In this document: piece after piece, positions 43,530-52,467 of the stretch | Numbering within the stretch: position 1 is the stretch's first letter | How the letters are laid out: each line of letters starts with the position of its first letter | DNA from: CBDAPX01 sp965198725 | GTDB lineage: Bacteria; Pseudomonadota; Alphaproteobacteria; Rhodobacterales; Rhodobacteraceae | Assembly (NCBI GenBank): GCA_965198725.1 | Contig: CBDAPX010000001.1 | Coordinates: 1,054,001-1,118,000 of the forward strand | Length of the DNA: 64,000 bases | Direction of reading: 5' to 3' | Notes under the pieces: model-generated | Seen by the model: the letters and a program-made list of their open reading frames with translations, nothing else | Told to the model about the DNA's origin: nothing | Databases searched by the model: none | Position numbers and translations under genes: made by a program

Positions 43530-44753
43530 ATGGCGACGTTTACACTTGGCATCTTCCTTTTTACCCTGATCGTTCTGGCGCTTGTCACGATCATCATGAT
43601 GGCCCGGTCCCAACTGGTATCGACCGGTGATGTGAACATCACCATCAACGGCGAAAAGACCATCTCTGTGCCTGCCGGTGGCAAGCTGTTGCAGACCTTG
43701 GCGGAACAGAAACTGTTCGTGCCGTCGGCCTGCGGCGGCGGCGGCACCTGTGCGCAATGCCGGGTCAAAATCCATTCCGGTGGCGGATCGATCCTGCCAA
43801 CCGAGGAAAGCCACATCACCAAGCGTGAAGCGGCCTGTGGCGACCGCCTGTCGTGTCAGGTGGCGGTCAAGCAGGACATGGAAATCGAAGTTCCCGAAGA
43901 GGTCTTTGGCGTTAAGAAATGGGAATGCACCGTGCGCTCGAATGAGAACGTTGCAACCTTCATCAAGAACCTTGTTCTGGAACTGCCCGAAGGCGAAGAC
44001 GTCAATTTCCGCGCTGGCGGTTACATTCAGATCGAGGCCCCGGCGCACCAGCTGAACTACACCGATTTCGATGTTCAGGAAGAATACCGCGAGGATTGGG
44101 ATCGGTTTAACCTGTGGCAATACCAATCCGCGGTTGGAGAGCCGATCGAGCGCGCCTATTCCATGGCGAACTACCCGGATGAAAAGGGCTTGATCATGCT
44201 GAACGTACGGGTGGCATCGCCCCCTCCGGGCAGCGAAGGCATCCCGCCGGGCAAAATGTCATCCTACATCTTCAATCTGAAACCGGGTGACAAGGTCACG
44301 ATTTCTGGCCCGTTTGGTGAGTTCTTTGCACGGGATACGCAAAAAGAGATGGTGTTCATCGGTGGTGGCGCGGGCATGGCCCCGATGCGCAGCCATATCT
44401 TTGACCAGCTCAAGCGCCTCAAGAACCGGGATCGCAAGATCACATTCTGGTATGGTGCCCGGTCGAAGAAAGAAATGTTCTTTGTCGAAGACTTTGACCA
44501 GCTGGCCGAAGAATTCGAGAACTTTGAATGGCACGTCGCCTTGTCGGATGCGATGCCGGAAGACGAATGGACCGGCTATACCGGCTTTATCCATAACGTT
44601 CTGTTCGAGGAATACCTCAAGAACCACCCGGCACCTGAGGATTGCGAGTTCTACATGTGCGGTCCGCCGATCATGAACCAGTCCTGCATCAACATGCTGG
44701 TAGAATTGGGCGTCGACCGCGAAGACATCATGTTGGATGACTTTGGCGGCTAA
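43530..44753 (+). CDS. nqrF: Na+-translocating NADH:quinone reductase subunit F
   Basis: 407 residues. One N-terminal membrane helix (about 3-25), a 2Fe-2S ferredoxin domain with Cys68, Cys74, Cys77 and Cys109 (SACGGGGTCAQCRVK and LSCQVAV), then an FAD domain (RAYSMANYPDE) and an NADH domain (VFIGGGAGMAPMRSHIFDQL, FYMCGPPIMNQS). It takes electrons from NADH into the pump. Last gene of the operon; a strong terminator begins 27 bases after the stop. Confidence 0.95.
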   Translation: MATFTLGIFLFTLIVLALVTIIMMARSQLVSTGDVNITINGEKTISVPAGGKLLQTLAEQKLFVPSACGGGGTCAQCRVKIHSGGGSILPTEESHITKREAACGDRLSCQVAVKQDMEIEVPEEVFGVKKWECTVRSNENVATFIKNLVLELPEGEDVNFRAGGYIQIEAPAHQLNYTDFDVQEEYREDWDRFNLWQYQSAVGEPIERAYSMANYPDEKGLIMLNVRVASPPPGSEGIPPGKMSSYIFNLKPGDKVTISGPFGEFFARDTQKEMVFIGGGAGMAPMRSHIFDQLKRLKNRDRKITFWYGARSKKEMFFVEDFDQLAEEFENFEWHVALSDAMPEDEWTGYTGFIHNVLFEEYLKNHPAPEDCEFYMCGPPIMNQSCINMLVELGVDREDIMLDDFGG

Positions 44754-44780
44754 CCCAGCTTAGACCCGAATGACCATGAA

Positions 44781-44808
44781 ACCCGCATCGCGCCGATGCG
44801 GGTTTTTT
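44781..44808 (+). terminator. Rho-independent terminator after nqrF
   Basis: 10-bp stem ACCCGCATCG (44781-44790) with CGATGCGGGT (44794-44803), loop CGC, followed by a run of T (TTTTTT from 44803). It ends the nqr operon and, lying at the convergent junction with iolG, may also serve the other strand. Confidence 0.9.
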
Positions 44809-45794
44809 CATAGCGTCACGGGCTGTCCCGTTTCGCGCGACAGCGACGCGGCATCGGCCAAAAGCTGTGCCCGCAAACCGTCATGGATGCTGGGCGACAG
44901 CGCGGTCTTGCCGTTTACGGCAGCGATGAAATGCTCCATCTCGGCGCGATAGGCGGCCTCGTACCGTTCGAGAAAGAAGTGTTGCGTTGGCGCTTTGCGG
45001 AACCCGTCGCTTGTGGCGATCTCGACAGTGTTTTCCAAAACGTTTTCCGCCCGCAACAAACCTGCTGACCCATGCACCTCGATCCTTTGATCATAGCCAT
45101 AGGTGGCCCGGCGAGAGTTGGAAATCTGGCAGATTTTGCCCGACGCGGTTTTCATGACCACGGCGGCGGTATCGACATCGCCAACCTCGCCAACGGCCGG
45201 ATCGACCAGAGCAGAACCAATGGCGAAAACGCTGACCAGTTCCTCGCCCAACAGGAAACGCGCCATGTCAAAGTCATGGATCATCATGTCTCGGAACAAC
45301 CCACCAGAGCTTTCTACATAGCTCAACGGTGGCGGGGCCGGATCGCGCGACAGGATCGTGACCATTTCGACATCACCGATCTCACCGGCGGCGATGCGGG
45401 CCTGCACATGGGCGAAATTGGGATCAAACCGGCGGTTAAGCGCGGTCAGGAACGGCACACCTGCTGTTTCAACCGCCGTGATGCATTCGCGAATCCGGTC
45501 GGCGGACATATCCACCGGCTTTTCGCAAAAGATGGCTTTGCCCGCAGCGGCCGCGGCATGGATCAGGTCGTAATGTGTGTCCGTTGGCGTGCCAATGACG
45601 ATGGCGTCCACGTCGTCACTGGCAATAATGTCCAAACTGTCCGCCACCCGCGCGCCGGTCTTGGCCGCCATAGCCTCTGCCGCCGCAGGCACCGCGTCGG
45701 AAGCGGCAGCCACAACGGCGCCATCTGTCTGGCTGACTGAGCGGGCGTGGACCTGGCCAATCCGGCCGCATCCCAAAAGTCCGATCCGTAACAT
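44808..45794 (-). CDS. iolG: Inositol 2-dehydrogenase IolG (Gfo/Idh/MocA family)
   Basis: 328 residues from MLRIGLLGCGRIGQVHARSV; the longer frame adds unrelated sequence. N-terminal Rossmann fold with GCGRIG (9-14), EKP at 91-93 (the catalytic Lys of the family), and the His/Asp pair in FRDMMIHDFDMARFL. It oxidises myo-inositol to 2-keto-myo-inositol with NAD+. Last gene of the tight operon iolD-iolC-iolB-iolJ-iolG, one base from the aldolase gene. The family is broad, but the operon makes the role very likely. Confidence 0.88.
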   Translation of the reverse strand: MLRIGLLGCGRIGQVHARSVSQTDGAVVAAASDAVPAAAEAMAAKTGARVADSLDIIASDDVDAIVIGTPTDTHYDLIHAAAAAGKAIFCEKPVDMSADRIRECITAVETAGVPFLTALNRRFDPNFAHVQARIAAGEIGDVEMVTILSRDPAPPPLSYVESSGGLFRDMMIHDFDMARFLLGEELVSVFAIGSALVDPAVGEVGDVDTAAVVMKTASGKICQISNSRRATYGYDQRIEVHGSAGLLRAENVLENTVEIATSDGFRKAPTQHFFLERYEAAYRAEMEHFIAAVNGKTALSPSIHDGLRAQLLADAASLSRETGQPVTL

Positions 45795-45795
45795 C

Positions 45796-46626
45796 TCAGG
45801 CTCCTTTAAATGCACGCAACACGCGGCGTGCGGCGTTAACCATAGGGTCATGCGTGTCCTTGAGAATCTGAACCCGATCAAACCGGTCGGAGTCTGATGC
45901 CACAGAGGCACGCAATGCAGCCCCGAACGCCATACGCAGTTCGGTGCCGATGTTGAATTTGCAAATCTTCGATGTCCGGGCGAGGAGGGTGCGCTGCGCC
46001 ACCGGTACGCCAGAGCCGCCGTGGATGACCAGGGGGACCTCTGTCACGGCCTCAATGGCGCGAATGCGGGCCTCGTCCAAACCGCCTTCCTTGTCCTGTT
46101 GCAGGTGGACGTTGCCAACGGAAATGGCCATGGCGTCAACGCCGCTGTCACGGGCAAATTGCGCGGCTTCGGCGGGGTCCGTACCGGCAGAGCCCTCACC
46201 GCCGGAATAGCCGACAAACCCAATCTCGCCTTCACAGGAAACGCCTGCGCTATGCGCCATCTCTGCGATGGCTGCGGTTTCGGCGATGTTCTGGGCCAGC
46301 GGTTTGCGTGATCCATCGAACATGACAGAGCTAAACCCACTGTCGACGGCAATCTGGCATTCCTCGGCCGTGTATCCATGATCCAGATGCGCCACGACGG
46401 GCACAGACGCACCTTCCGCCAGATGTCGGAACATTTTACCAAGGATGGGCAGGGGCATGTGTTCCCGGCAGGAAGGCCCGGCTTGCAAGATCACCGGGAC
46501 GCCTTCGGCTTCAGCCGCGGCCACGTAAGCGCGCATATCTTCCCAGCCGAGCGTGACAAGCCCGGCCACCGCATACCCCTGTTTCAAAGCGGGTTGCAGG
46601 ACATCCGACAAGGTCGCAAGGGTCAT
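45796..46626 (-). CDS. iolJ: Class II aldolase, probable 5-dehydro-2-deoxyphosphogluconate aldolase IolJ
   Basis: 276-residue zinc-dependent class II (FBP/tagatose-type) aldolase. Asp82 and zinc ligand His83 are in VVAHLDHGYT; EGEIGFVGYSGGEG, AISVGNVHL and VIHGGSGVP give the remaining metal and phosphate-binding residues. In the iol operon this enzyme splits 6-phospho-5-dehydro-2-deoxy-D-gluconate into malonate semialdehyde and dihydroxyacetone phosphate. Its start overlaps the iolB stop by 4 bases. By family alone it could be a fructose-bisphosphate aldolase; position decides. Confidence 0.82.
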   Translation of the reverse strand: MTLATLSDVLQPALKQGYAVAGLVTLGWEDMRAYVAAAEAEGVPVILQAGPSCREHMPLPILGKMFRHLAEGASVPVVAHLDHGYTAEECQIAVDSGFSSVMFDGSRKPLAQNIAETAAIAEMAHSAGVSCEGEIGFVGYSGGEGSAGTDPAEAAQFARDSGVDAMAISVGNVHLQQDKEGGLDEARIRAIEAVTEVPLVIHGGSGVPVAQRTLLARTSKICKFNIGTELRMAFGAALRASVASDSDRFDRVQILKDTHDPMVNAARRVLRAFKGA

Positions 46627-47465
46627 TTGAACTTGGCCACCATATCCATGATGCCCGGGATCGTGTGCAGCTGATCCGCATGGGTTGGTTGGAAATACTG
46701 TTTCAGCGACCGCTGGCTGAGCCCGCCAAGGATGGTGAAATAGTACATCTCATACCCCGGCAGCACCGCGCAGGGATGGTACCCCTTGTCGATGCACAGG
46801 GTGGACCCATCGACGATGTGATAGGCATCGCCCGGCTCGTTATCGACCCGTTGCAGCATCTGAACGCCTGAGCCGTAATTGGGTTTGAACCGGAAATTAT
46901 AGGTCTCGTCATGCCGGGTTTCATCCGGCAACCGGTCCGTGTCATGCTTGTGGCTGGGGAACCCGGACCAGCCACCTTGGCCTACGGTATATAGTTCGCT
47001 CACCAACAGACGGCCCACCTTATCATGGTGGTTTGCGCCCAGGATGTGCTTGATCTTTCGGTGGGTTTTCGTGTCGTCCGAGCCGTATTGCACAAGGTCC
47101 AGCCCGTCGGCGCGCACGTCAAACGGTTCCAGAACCTTGTCGTATTTCGCCCCGGCGATAAAGGTTTCCGTCTCATCCGTCAGGCAGGTGATCCGCACGC
47201 GTGCCCCGACCGGAACATAGACGCCTTCGGGGTCACCATCCCAAACGTCGACAGTCCGATTGCCAAGGCTGGCAAAGGCTGCGCCGTCGACATCGACGTC
47301 CACCGTTCCGGTTGCGGGTACAATGCAGGTTTCATATCCCGGAACCGCATATTCAAACACCTCGCCTTTTTTGAGTTTGATGATGTTGAAATAGTTGAGC
47401 GGCACCAGATCATCGTCGACATCTACGATTGGTTTGTTCTGATTGTCATACGGCGCGATATGCAT
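46623..47465 (-). CDS. iolB: 5-deoxy-glucuronate isomerase IolB
   Basis: 280 residues, a two-cupin IolB protein. First cupin: LKKGEVFEYAVPGYETCIVP; second: GQGGWSGFPSHKHDTD with metal-binding histidines, then DETRHDETYNFRFKP with the acidic ligand and DGSTLCIDKGYHPCAVLPGY. It isomerises 5-deoxy-D-glucuronate to 5-dehydro-2-deoxy-D-gluconate. Starts 12 bases after the iolC stop with GGAGGA nearby. Confidence 0.92.
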   Translation of the reverse strand: MHIAPYDNQNKPIVDVDDDLVPLNYFNIIKLKKGEVFEYAVPGYETCIVPATGTVDVDVDGAAFASLGNRTVDVWDGDPEGVYVPVGARVRITCLTDETETFIAGAKYDKVLEPFDVRADGLDLVQYGSDDTKTHRKIKHILGANHHDKVGRLLVSELYTVGQGGWSGFPSHKHDTDRLPDETRHDETYNFRFKPNYGSGVQMLQRVDNEPGDAYHIVDGSTLCIDKGYHPCAVLPGYEMYYFTILGGLSQRSLKQYFQPTHADQLHTIPGIMDMVAKFK

Positions 47466-47477
47466 GGCGCGTCCTCC

Positions 47478-48458
47478 TCAGCAGTCTGTTGGGCCACTCT
47501 GGGTGGCCAGAAAGTCGTCAAGCTCGGTCGTTGTCGGCATAGCGGGGGCGCAGCCGGGTTGTGCCACCACGATCGAAGCGCAGGCAGAGCCGCGCAGAAC
47601 CGCGTCGCGTAAGTCATGACCTCCGGCGATAGAGGCCAAGAGCCCTGCCATAAAGCTGTCACCGGCTCCGTTGGGTTTGACGGCCTCAACCGGGTAAATG
47701 CCGGTGCGGATTTCAGCGCCGTTCGCAAAGGTGATGGCCCCTTTTTCGCCCATCTTGTAGATGACGATGCGCCCGGGCTTTGCGGCCAGTTCGCGCGCTT
47801 TATCAAGCCCTTTGTCGATGCCGCCCGCCATGAAACCGAACTCTTCATCATTGCCGACGATCAGGTCACTTTCGTCGCCCGCCCGTGACAAAACCTCGGC
47901 GGCCACCTCGGCAGATGGCCAGGAATAGGGGCGATAGTCGATATCGAAGATGACCGGCAAACCATGTGCGCGCGCGTGCTCAAAGGCACGGAATGTGGCA
48001 CTGCGAGAGGGTTCCGCGGCAAAGACGGTCCCGGCGGTAATCACGGCAGAAAAGCGTGTGTAATCCACCACGTCCATATCCGCATCCGTCACTTGGAAAT
48101 CTGCCGCACCATTGCGGTAGATGACGTTTTGAAAGTTCTCGATCCGGCTTTCATAAACGGCCAGCGAGGTGCGGTATTCGCCGCCCACGGCGCGGACATA
48201 GGTGGTGTCGACACCGTAATGCCGCAACCGATTGATGCAGAACCGCCCGACCGCATCATCCGAAACGGATGTCACCAAAGCGGACTGACTGCCCAATTTG
48301 CACAGCCCGGCGCAGATATTGGCCGATGATCCGCCGAGATCGGCGCGGAACGTCTCTGCATCCTCGCTTTTGGTACCGACAGGATCGGCAAACATATCCA
48401 TCCCGGCGCGGCCAAAGACGGCAAATCGATTACCTTTGATGCCTTCCATCAGCGACAT
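47478..48458 (-). CDS. iolC: 5-dehydro-2-deoxygluconokinase IolC
   Basis: 326-residue PfkB-family sugar kinase. N-terminal DLGGSSANICAGLCKLG is PfkB signature 1; the C-terminal signature with catalytic base is VEAVKPNGAGDSFMAG, where the usual Asp-Thr before GAGD is replaced by Pro-Asn. The anion hole GAGD is intact. It phosphorylates 5-dehydro-2-deoxy-gluconate before aldol cleavage. The start overlaps the iolD stop by one base. Confidence 0.9.
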   Translation of the reverse strand: MSLMEGIKGNRFAVFGRAGMDMFADPVGTKSEDAETFRADLGGSSANICAGLCKLGSQSALVTSVSDDAVGRFCINRLRHYGVDTTYVRAVGGEYRTSLAVYESRIENFQNVIYRNGAADFQVTDADMDVVDYTRFSAVITAGTVFAAEPSRSATFRAFEHARAHGLPVIFDIDYRPYSWPSAEVAAEVLSRAGDESDLIVGNDEEFGFMAGGIDKGLDKARELAAKPGRIVIYKMGEKGAITFANGAEIRTGIYPVEAVKPNGAGDSFMAGLLASIAGGHDLRDAVLRGSACASIVVAQPGCAPAMPTTTELDDFLATQSGPTDC

Positions 48459-50320
48459 CAGACGCCCTTTCGCTGTTTGGCGCGGGCGGATTCCACTTCT
48501 TCATGCGCGGCTCGGACATCGGCATTGTCTGTGATGTGGGGGGTGCCAACCTCCCACCATGTGTGGCCCTGATCGGTCCAGCCCTCGTAAGGATCGACAT
48601 CCATCACGATCACATAGGTTTTGTCCGACGCCTTGGCGCGTTTGAACGCCTCGGCCAATTCTGCCGGGTTCGCGACCTTTTCCGAAGTGGCCCCCATCGA
48701 TGCCGCGTGGGCGGTGAAATCGACGGCAAACGGTTCCGGTATGGTCGGACAGTCCGCCAAGAGGTTGTTAAAGCTGTCGTTTCCGGTGTTGTTCTGCAAC
48801 TTGTTGATCACCGCAAAGCCGCCATTGTCGAGCACCAGCACGATCATCTTCTTCTGACTCAGAACAGAGGAATAAATATCGGAATTCAACAGCAGGTAAG
48901 AGCCATCCCCGCAAAAGGTGATGACATCCTGATCTGGCTCGCGTTCGGACTGGGCAATCCGCGCGCCCCACGCCCCCGCGATTTCGTATCCCATGCAGGA
49001 AAACCCGAATTCGACGTCCACGGTGCCGATATCCAATGTGCGCCAGTTGGCCGTGACCTCTGCCGGCAGACCGCCCGCGGCGGCAACGACCCGGTCGCGC
49101 GCATCGCACAGATCATTCACGACGCCAATCGCCTGCGTATAGGAATTTGGCCGGTTTCCCGCTGCGACGTTGTCTGCCACATAGGCATCCCACTTTTGGC
49201 GCTCTGCTTTGGCAAAGGTCACCCAGTCGGCGGGCGTTTGATAGTCCAAGGCGTCCGCGATGGCGTTAATCGCCAGCTTGGCATCTCCGACCACAGGTAA
49301 AGAGCGGTGTTTGCCCGCATCATGGCGTGCCGCGTTGACGGAAATGATCCGTGCGTCCTGGGCAAAGGCGGTCCAGGATCCGGTGGTGAAATCCTGCAAC
49401 CGCGTCCCGATGGCCAGAATCACGTCCGCTCGTTCCGCAATGGCATTGGCGCTGTCCGAACCTGTGACGCCTATGGGGCCAATGTTCAGGCCGTGTGTCG
49501 CGACCATATTGGCGCGCCCGGCGATGGTTTCGACCACCGGGATGTCATGCGCCTCGGCAAAGCGGGTCAATTCTGCTACCGCGCCGGAATACTGTACGCC
49601 GCCGCCTGCAATGATCATCGGGCGTTCTGCGGATTTCAAAAGGGCGATTGCGTCGGTCAACTCTTCTGTATCCGGAGATTGCCGGCGAATGCGGTGCACC
49701 TTTTTCTCAAAGAAAACGGTTGGATAGTCGTAGGTCCAACCTTGGACGTCTTGTGGAAGTCCCAGAAAGGCAGGGCCGCAATCACCGGGGTCCAGCATGG
49801 TGGCAATCGCTGCTGGCAGCGATTGGATAACCTGTGCGGGATGGGTGATCCGATCCCAATAGCGCGACACCGGTTTGAAGGCGTCGTTGACGCCAAAGGT
49901 CGGGTCCTGAAAGTTCTCCATCTGCTGGAGAACCGGGTCGGGCAGGCGGGTCAGAAACGTATCCCCGCAGAGCATCAGCATGGGCAAACGGTTGGCGTGG
50001 GCCAGGCCTGCTGCCGTCAACAGGTTCGCTGTGCCCGGCCCTGCGCTCGCCGTGCAGAACATGAACCGCCGGCGCAACCATTGCTTGGCATAGCCGGACG
50101 CAGCAAAACCCATGCTTTGTTCGTTCTGACCACGGTAAAGCGGCAGTTCGTCATGGTAATTGTTCAACGCTTCGCCAAGGCAAGTCACGTTGCCATGGCC
50201 AAAAATACCAAAGCCGCCGCCGCACAAACGCATCTCTGTTCCATCGATCTCGATGAACTGATTGGCCAGCCAACGAATGATGGCTTGCGCCGTGGTCAGC
50301 CGAATGGTGTCTTGGGTCAT
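48458..50320 (-). CDS. iolD: 3D-(3,5/4)-trihydroxycyclohexane-1,2-dione hydrolase IolD
   Basis: 620 residues from MTQDTIRLTTAQAIIRWLAN; 70 further codons open upstream run across the operator region and are not part of the protein. TPP-dependent acetolactate synthase-like fold: N-terminal domain with catalytic Glu in RGQNEQSMGFAASGYAKQ, a central domain, and the C-terminal TPP motif CGDGSYLLLNSDIYSS through LVLDNGGF. It opens the trihydroxycyclohexanedione ring to 5-deoxy-glucuronate. First gene of the leftward iol operon, divergent from the Gfo/Idh gene with a LacI-type palindrome between. Confidence 0.93.
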   Translation of the reverse strand: MTQDTIRLTTAQAIIRWLANQFIEIDGTEMRLCGGGFGIFGHGNVTCLGEALNNYHDELPLYRGQNEQSMGFAASGYAKQWLRRRFMFCTASAGPGTANLLTAAGLAHANRLPMLMLCGDTFLTRLPDPVLQQMENFQDPTFGVNDAFKPVSRYWDRITHPAQVIQSLPAAIATMLDPGDCGPAFLGLPQDVQGWTYDYPTVFFEKKVHRIRRQSPDTEELTDAIALLKSAERPMIIAGGGVQYSGAVAELTRFAEAHDIPVVETIAGRANMVATHGLNIGPIGVTGSDSANAIAERADVILAIGTRLQDFTTGSWTAFAQDARIISVNAARHDAGKHRSLPVVGDAKLAINAIADALDYQTPADWVTFAKAERQKWDAYVADNVAAGNRPNSYTQAIGVVNDLCDARDRVVAAAGGLPAEVTANWRTLDIGTVDVEFGFSCMGYEIAGAWGARIAQSEREPDQDVITFCGDGSYLLLNSDIYSSVLSQKKMIVLVLDNGGFAVINKLQNNTGNDSFNNLLADCPTIPEPFAVDFTAHAASMGATSEKVANPAELAEAFKRAKASDKTYVIVMDVDPYEGWTDQGHTWWEVGTPHITDNADVRAAHEEVESARAKQRKGV

Positions 50321-50396
50321 AGGGCGCCCTTTCGCATCGAAATTCCGATCACCGGAGGATTGCATCTTGCGGGTTTTCGATTCCCAAGATACAAAT

Positions 50397-50414
50397 TTTG
50401 CAACCGGTTGCAAA
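50397..50414. promoter_or_regulatory. LacI-type operator 1 (iolD / Gfo-Idh divergent region)
   Basis: Perfect 18-bp palindrome TTTGCAACCGGTTGCAAA with the central CG typical of LacI/GalR operators. The same core occurs at 54728-54747 beside the lacI gene. Reading leftward, TTGCAA inside the palindrome followed 16 bases later by TATCTT could form the iolD promoter, so binding would block it. Confidence 0.8.
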
Positions 50415-50437
50415 CTAATTTCAAACGGAGCACGGCA

Positions 50438-51544
50438 ATGGCGCGTGAAATCGGGATCGGCATTCTGGGTGGTGGGTACATGGGCAAAGCCCATGCCGTG
50501 GCCATGTCCGCGGTTGGCGCGGTGTTTCAAACGGCGTTACGCCCACGGCTCGAAATGGTGTGTGCCTCGAGCGAAGAGAGTGCGGAACGCTATCGCGTGG
50601 CCTATGGCTTTGCCCGAGGCACCGCCGATTGGCGCGTCTTGGTAAATGATCCCCGGGTCGAGGCCATTATCATTGCCACACCACAAGAGATGCACAAAGA
50701 GATCGCCACAGCAGCCTTTGCGCTGGGCAAGCCAGTCTTTTGCGAAAAACCACTGGGCGCGTCGCTCGACGATGCCACGGCCATGGTCGCTGCAGCAGAG
50801 GAAAGCGGTCTGCCCAATATGATCGGGTTCAACTATATCCGCACCCCGGCCAGCCAATATGCGCGGCGGTTGATCGCGGATGGTGTGATCGGGGACGTGA
50901 CGTGGTTTCGCGGCGAACATACCGAAGATTTCTATGCTGACCCGCAGATGCCGGCGACATGGCGGACGGATGGCATGTCAAATGGGACAATGGGTGATCT
51001 TGCCCCGCATATGATCAATGGCGCGCTGGCGCTGATCGGACCGATTGCGTCCCTGTCAGCGGTGGTTGAAACGGTGCACCGGGATCGCCCGGGCGGTACC
51101 GTCACCAATGATGACCACGCACAGATGATGTGCCGCTTTGCCAATGGAGCCATGGGCCAGATGTATTTCAGCCGCATCGCGACGGGGCGCAAGATGGGCT
51201 ATGCCTATGAGGTCTCTGGAACCAAGGGCGCGATCCGGTTTGATCAGGAAGATCAAAACGCGCTGTGGCTCTATAAAATGGATGATGCCCCCGCCGAACG
51301 GGGGTTCCGCAAGATCCTGACCGGGCCAGAGCACCCGGATTACGAGCCGTTCTGTCAGGGGCCGGGACACGGCACCGGATACCAGGACCAGATCATTATC
51401 GAGGCGCGCGATTTCCTGCGTGCCATCGAAACCGGGCAACCGGTTTGGCCAACGTTCCGCGACGGCCTAGACGTGTCACGGATCGTGGCCGCCGCCCTGC
51501 AATCTGCAGAGCATGGCGGTTGGGTTGATATCAGCGACAACTGA
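50438..51544 (+). CDS. Gfo/Idh/MocA oxidoreductase, inositol cluster
   Basis: 368 residues from ATG 50438 with GGAG upstream. Rossmann motif GILGGGYMGKAHA, EKPLGAS with the catalytic Lys, NYIRTPASQYARRL and the His-containing MGDLAPHMINGAL. Such enzymes oxidise or reduce cyclitols and sugars. It starts the rightward set of three genes, all under the shared operator. It is distinct from IolG and from the third member at 52468, so it may act on scyllo- or chiro-inositol or a ketoinositol. The frame continues open far upstream as a shadow of iolD and is not coding there. Confidence 0.85.
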   Translation: MAREIGIGILGGGYMGKAHAVAMSAVGAVFQTALRPRLEMVCASSEESAERYRVAYGFARGTADWRVLVNDPRVEAIIIATPQEMHKEIATAAFALGKPVFCEKPLGASLDDATAMVAAAEESGLPNMIGFNYIRTPASQYARRLIADGVIGDVTWFRGEHTEDFYADPQMPATWRTDGMSNGTMGDLAPHMINGALALIGPIASLSAVVETVHRDRPGGTVTNDDHAQMMCRFANGAMGQMYFSRIATGRKMGYAYEVSGTKGAIRFDQEDQNALWLYKMDDAPAERGFRKILTGPEHPDYEPFCQGPGHGTGYQDQIIIEARDFLRAIETGQPVWPTFRDGLDVSRIVAAALQSAEHGGWVDISDN

Positions 51545-51561
51545 CTTTGGAGATACCGAAG

Positions 51562-52455
51562 ATGACCATTCGCATTGGCAATGCCCCTTGCAGCTGGGGC
51601 GTCGAATTTGCGCAGGACCCGCGCAATCCCACATGGCAAACGGTGCTGAAGGAATGCGCCGAGGCCGGGTATAAGGTGATCGAGCTGGGTCCTGTTGGGT
51701 TTATGCCCGAAGATCCCGTCGAACTGGGCGAAGCCTTGGCCGAACACGATCTGGAACTGATCGGCGGCGTTGTGTTTCGGGCCTATCATGACCCGTCGCA
51801 ATGGGACGATGTTCTGGACGGCACCCATCGGACCTGCAAGGCGTTGCAGGCGCATGGGGCCCGGCACCTTGTGCTGATTGATTCAATCTCGGAACGCCGC
51901 GCGCCAACCGCGGGCCGCGCGGATGAAGCCGAACAGATGGATGCAGCCGAATGGTCGGCTTATCGGGATCGTATCGCTGAAACCGCCCGCATCGGGACCG
52001 AGGAATACGGGCTGACCGTCGGCATCCACGCCCACGCCGCCGGGTTCATGGATTTCGAACCAGAGCTGGAGCGCCTGCTGGATGAGGTCGATGAAAAGAT
52101 CCTGAAAATCTGTTTTGACACGGGCCACCATTCCTATGCGGGCTTTGACCCGGTTGCCTTTATGAAACGGCATATCGACCGCATCAGCTATATGCATTTC
52201 AAGGATATCGATCCCAAGGTGAAGGCCGATGTCATTGCCAACCGGACCGGCTATTATGACGCCTGCGGGCAGGGGATATTCTGTAATTTGGGGGACGGCG
52301 ACGTCGCTTTCCCGGATGTGCGCCAGGTTCTGCTGGATGCCGGGTTTGAAGGCTGTTGCACGGTCGAGCAAGACTGTGATCCGACGCTGGACCCCGATCC
52401 GGTGGGCGATGCGCGGTTGAACCGTGAATACCTTGAATCCATTGGCTTTAAGTGA
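51562..52455 (+). CDS. TIM-barrel sugar phosphate isomerase/epimerase (IolE/IolH-like)
   Basis: 297 residues from MTIRIGNAPCSWGVEFAQ; ATG 51562 is preferred over one five codons upstream. AP-endonuclease-2-type TIM barrel with metal-binding residues in IELGPVGFM, GIHAHAAGFMD, CFDTGHHSYAG, YMHFKDIDP and TVEQDCDP. Members of the family include inosose dehydratase IolE and inosose isomerases. It is the only candidate for inosose dehydration in the window, but its N-terminus (NAPCSWGVE) differs from the classical IolE opening I know (NPIAWSNDD-like), so the reaction is uncertain. 17 bases after the previous gene. Confidence 0.78.
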   Translation: MTIRIGNAPCSWGVEFAQDPRNPTWQTVLKECAEAGYKVIELGPVGFMPEDPVELGEALAEHDLELIGGVVFRAYHDPSQWDDVLDGTHRTCKALQAHGARHLVLIDSISERRAPTAGRADEAEQMDAAEWSAYRDRIAETARIGTEEYGLTVGIHAHAAGFMDFEPELERLLDEVDEKILKICFDTGHHSYAGFDPVAFMKRHIDRISYMHFKDIDPKVKADVIANRTGYYDACGQGIFCNLGDGDVAFPDVRQVLLDAGFEGCCTVEQDCDPTLDPDPVGDARLNREYLESIGFK

Positions 52456-52467
52456 GGATCTGAGAAG

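Noticed and set aside
49307..50437. Long plus-strand extension upstream of the Gfo/Idh gene
   Set aside because: It is antisense to iolD and crosses the operator region; the Gfo/Idh protein with its Rossmann motif starts at ATG 50438 with a ribosome site.
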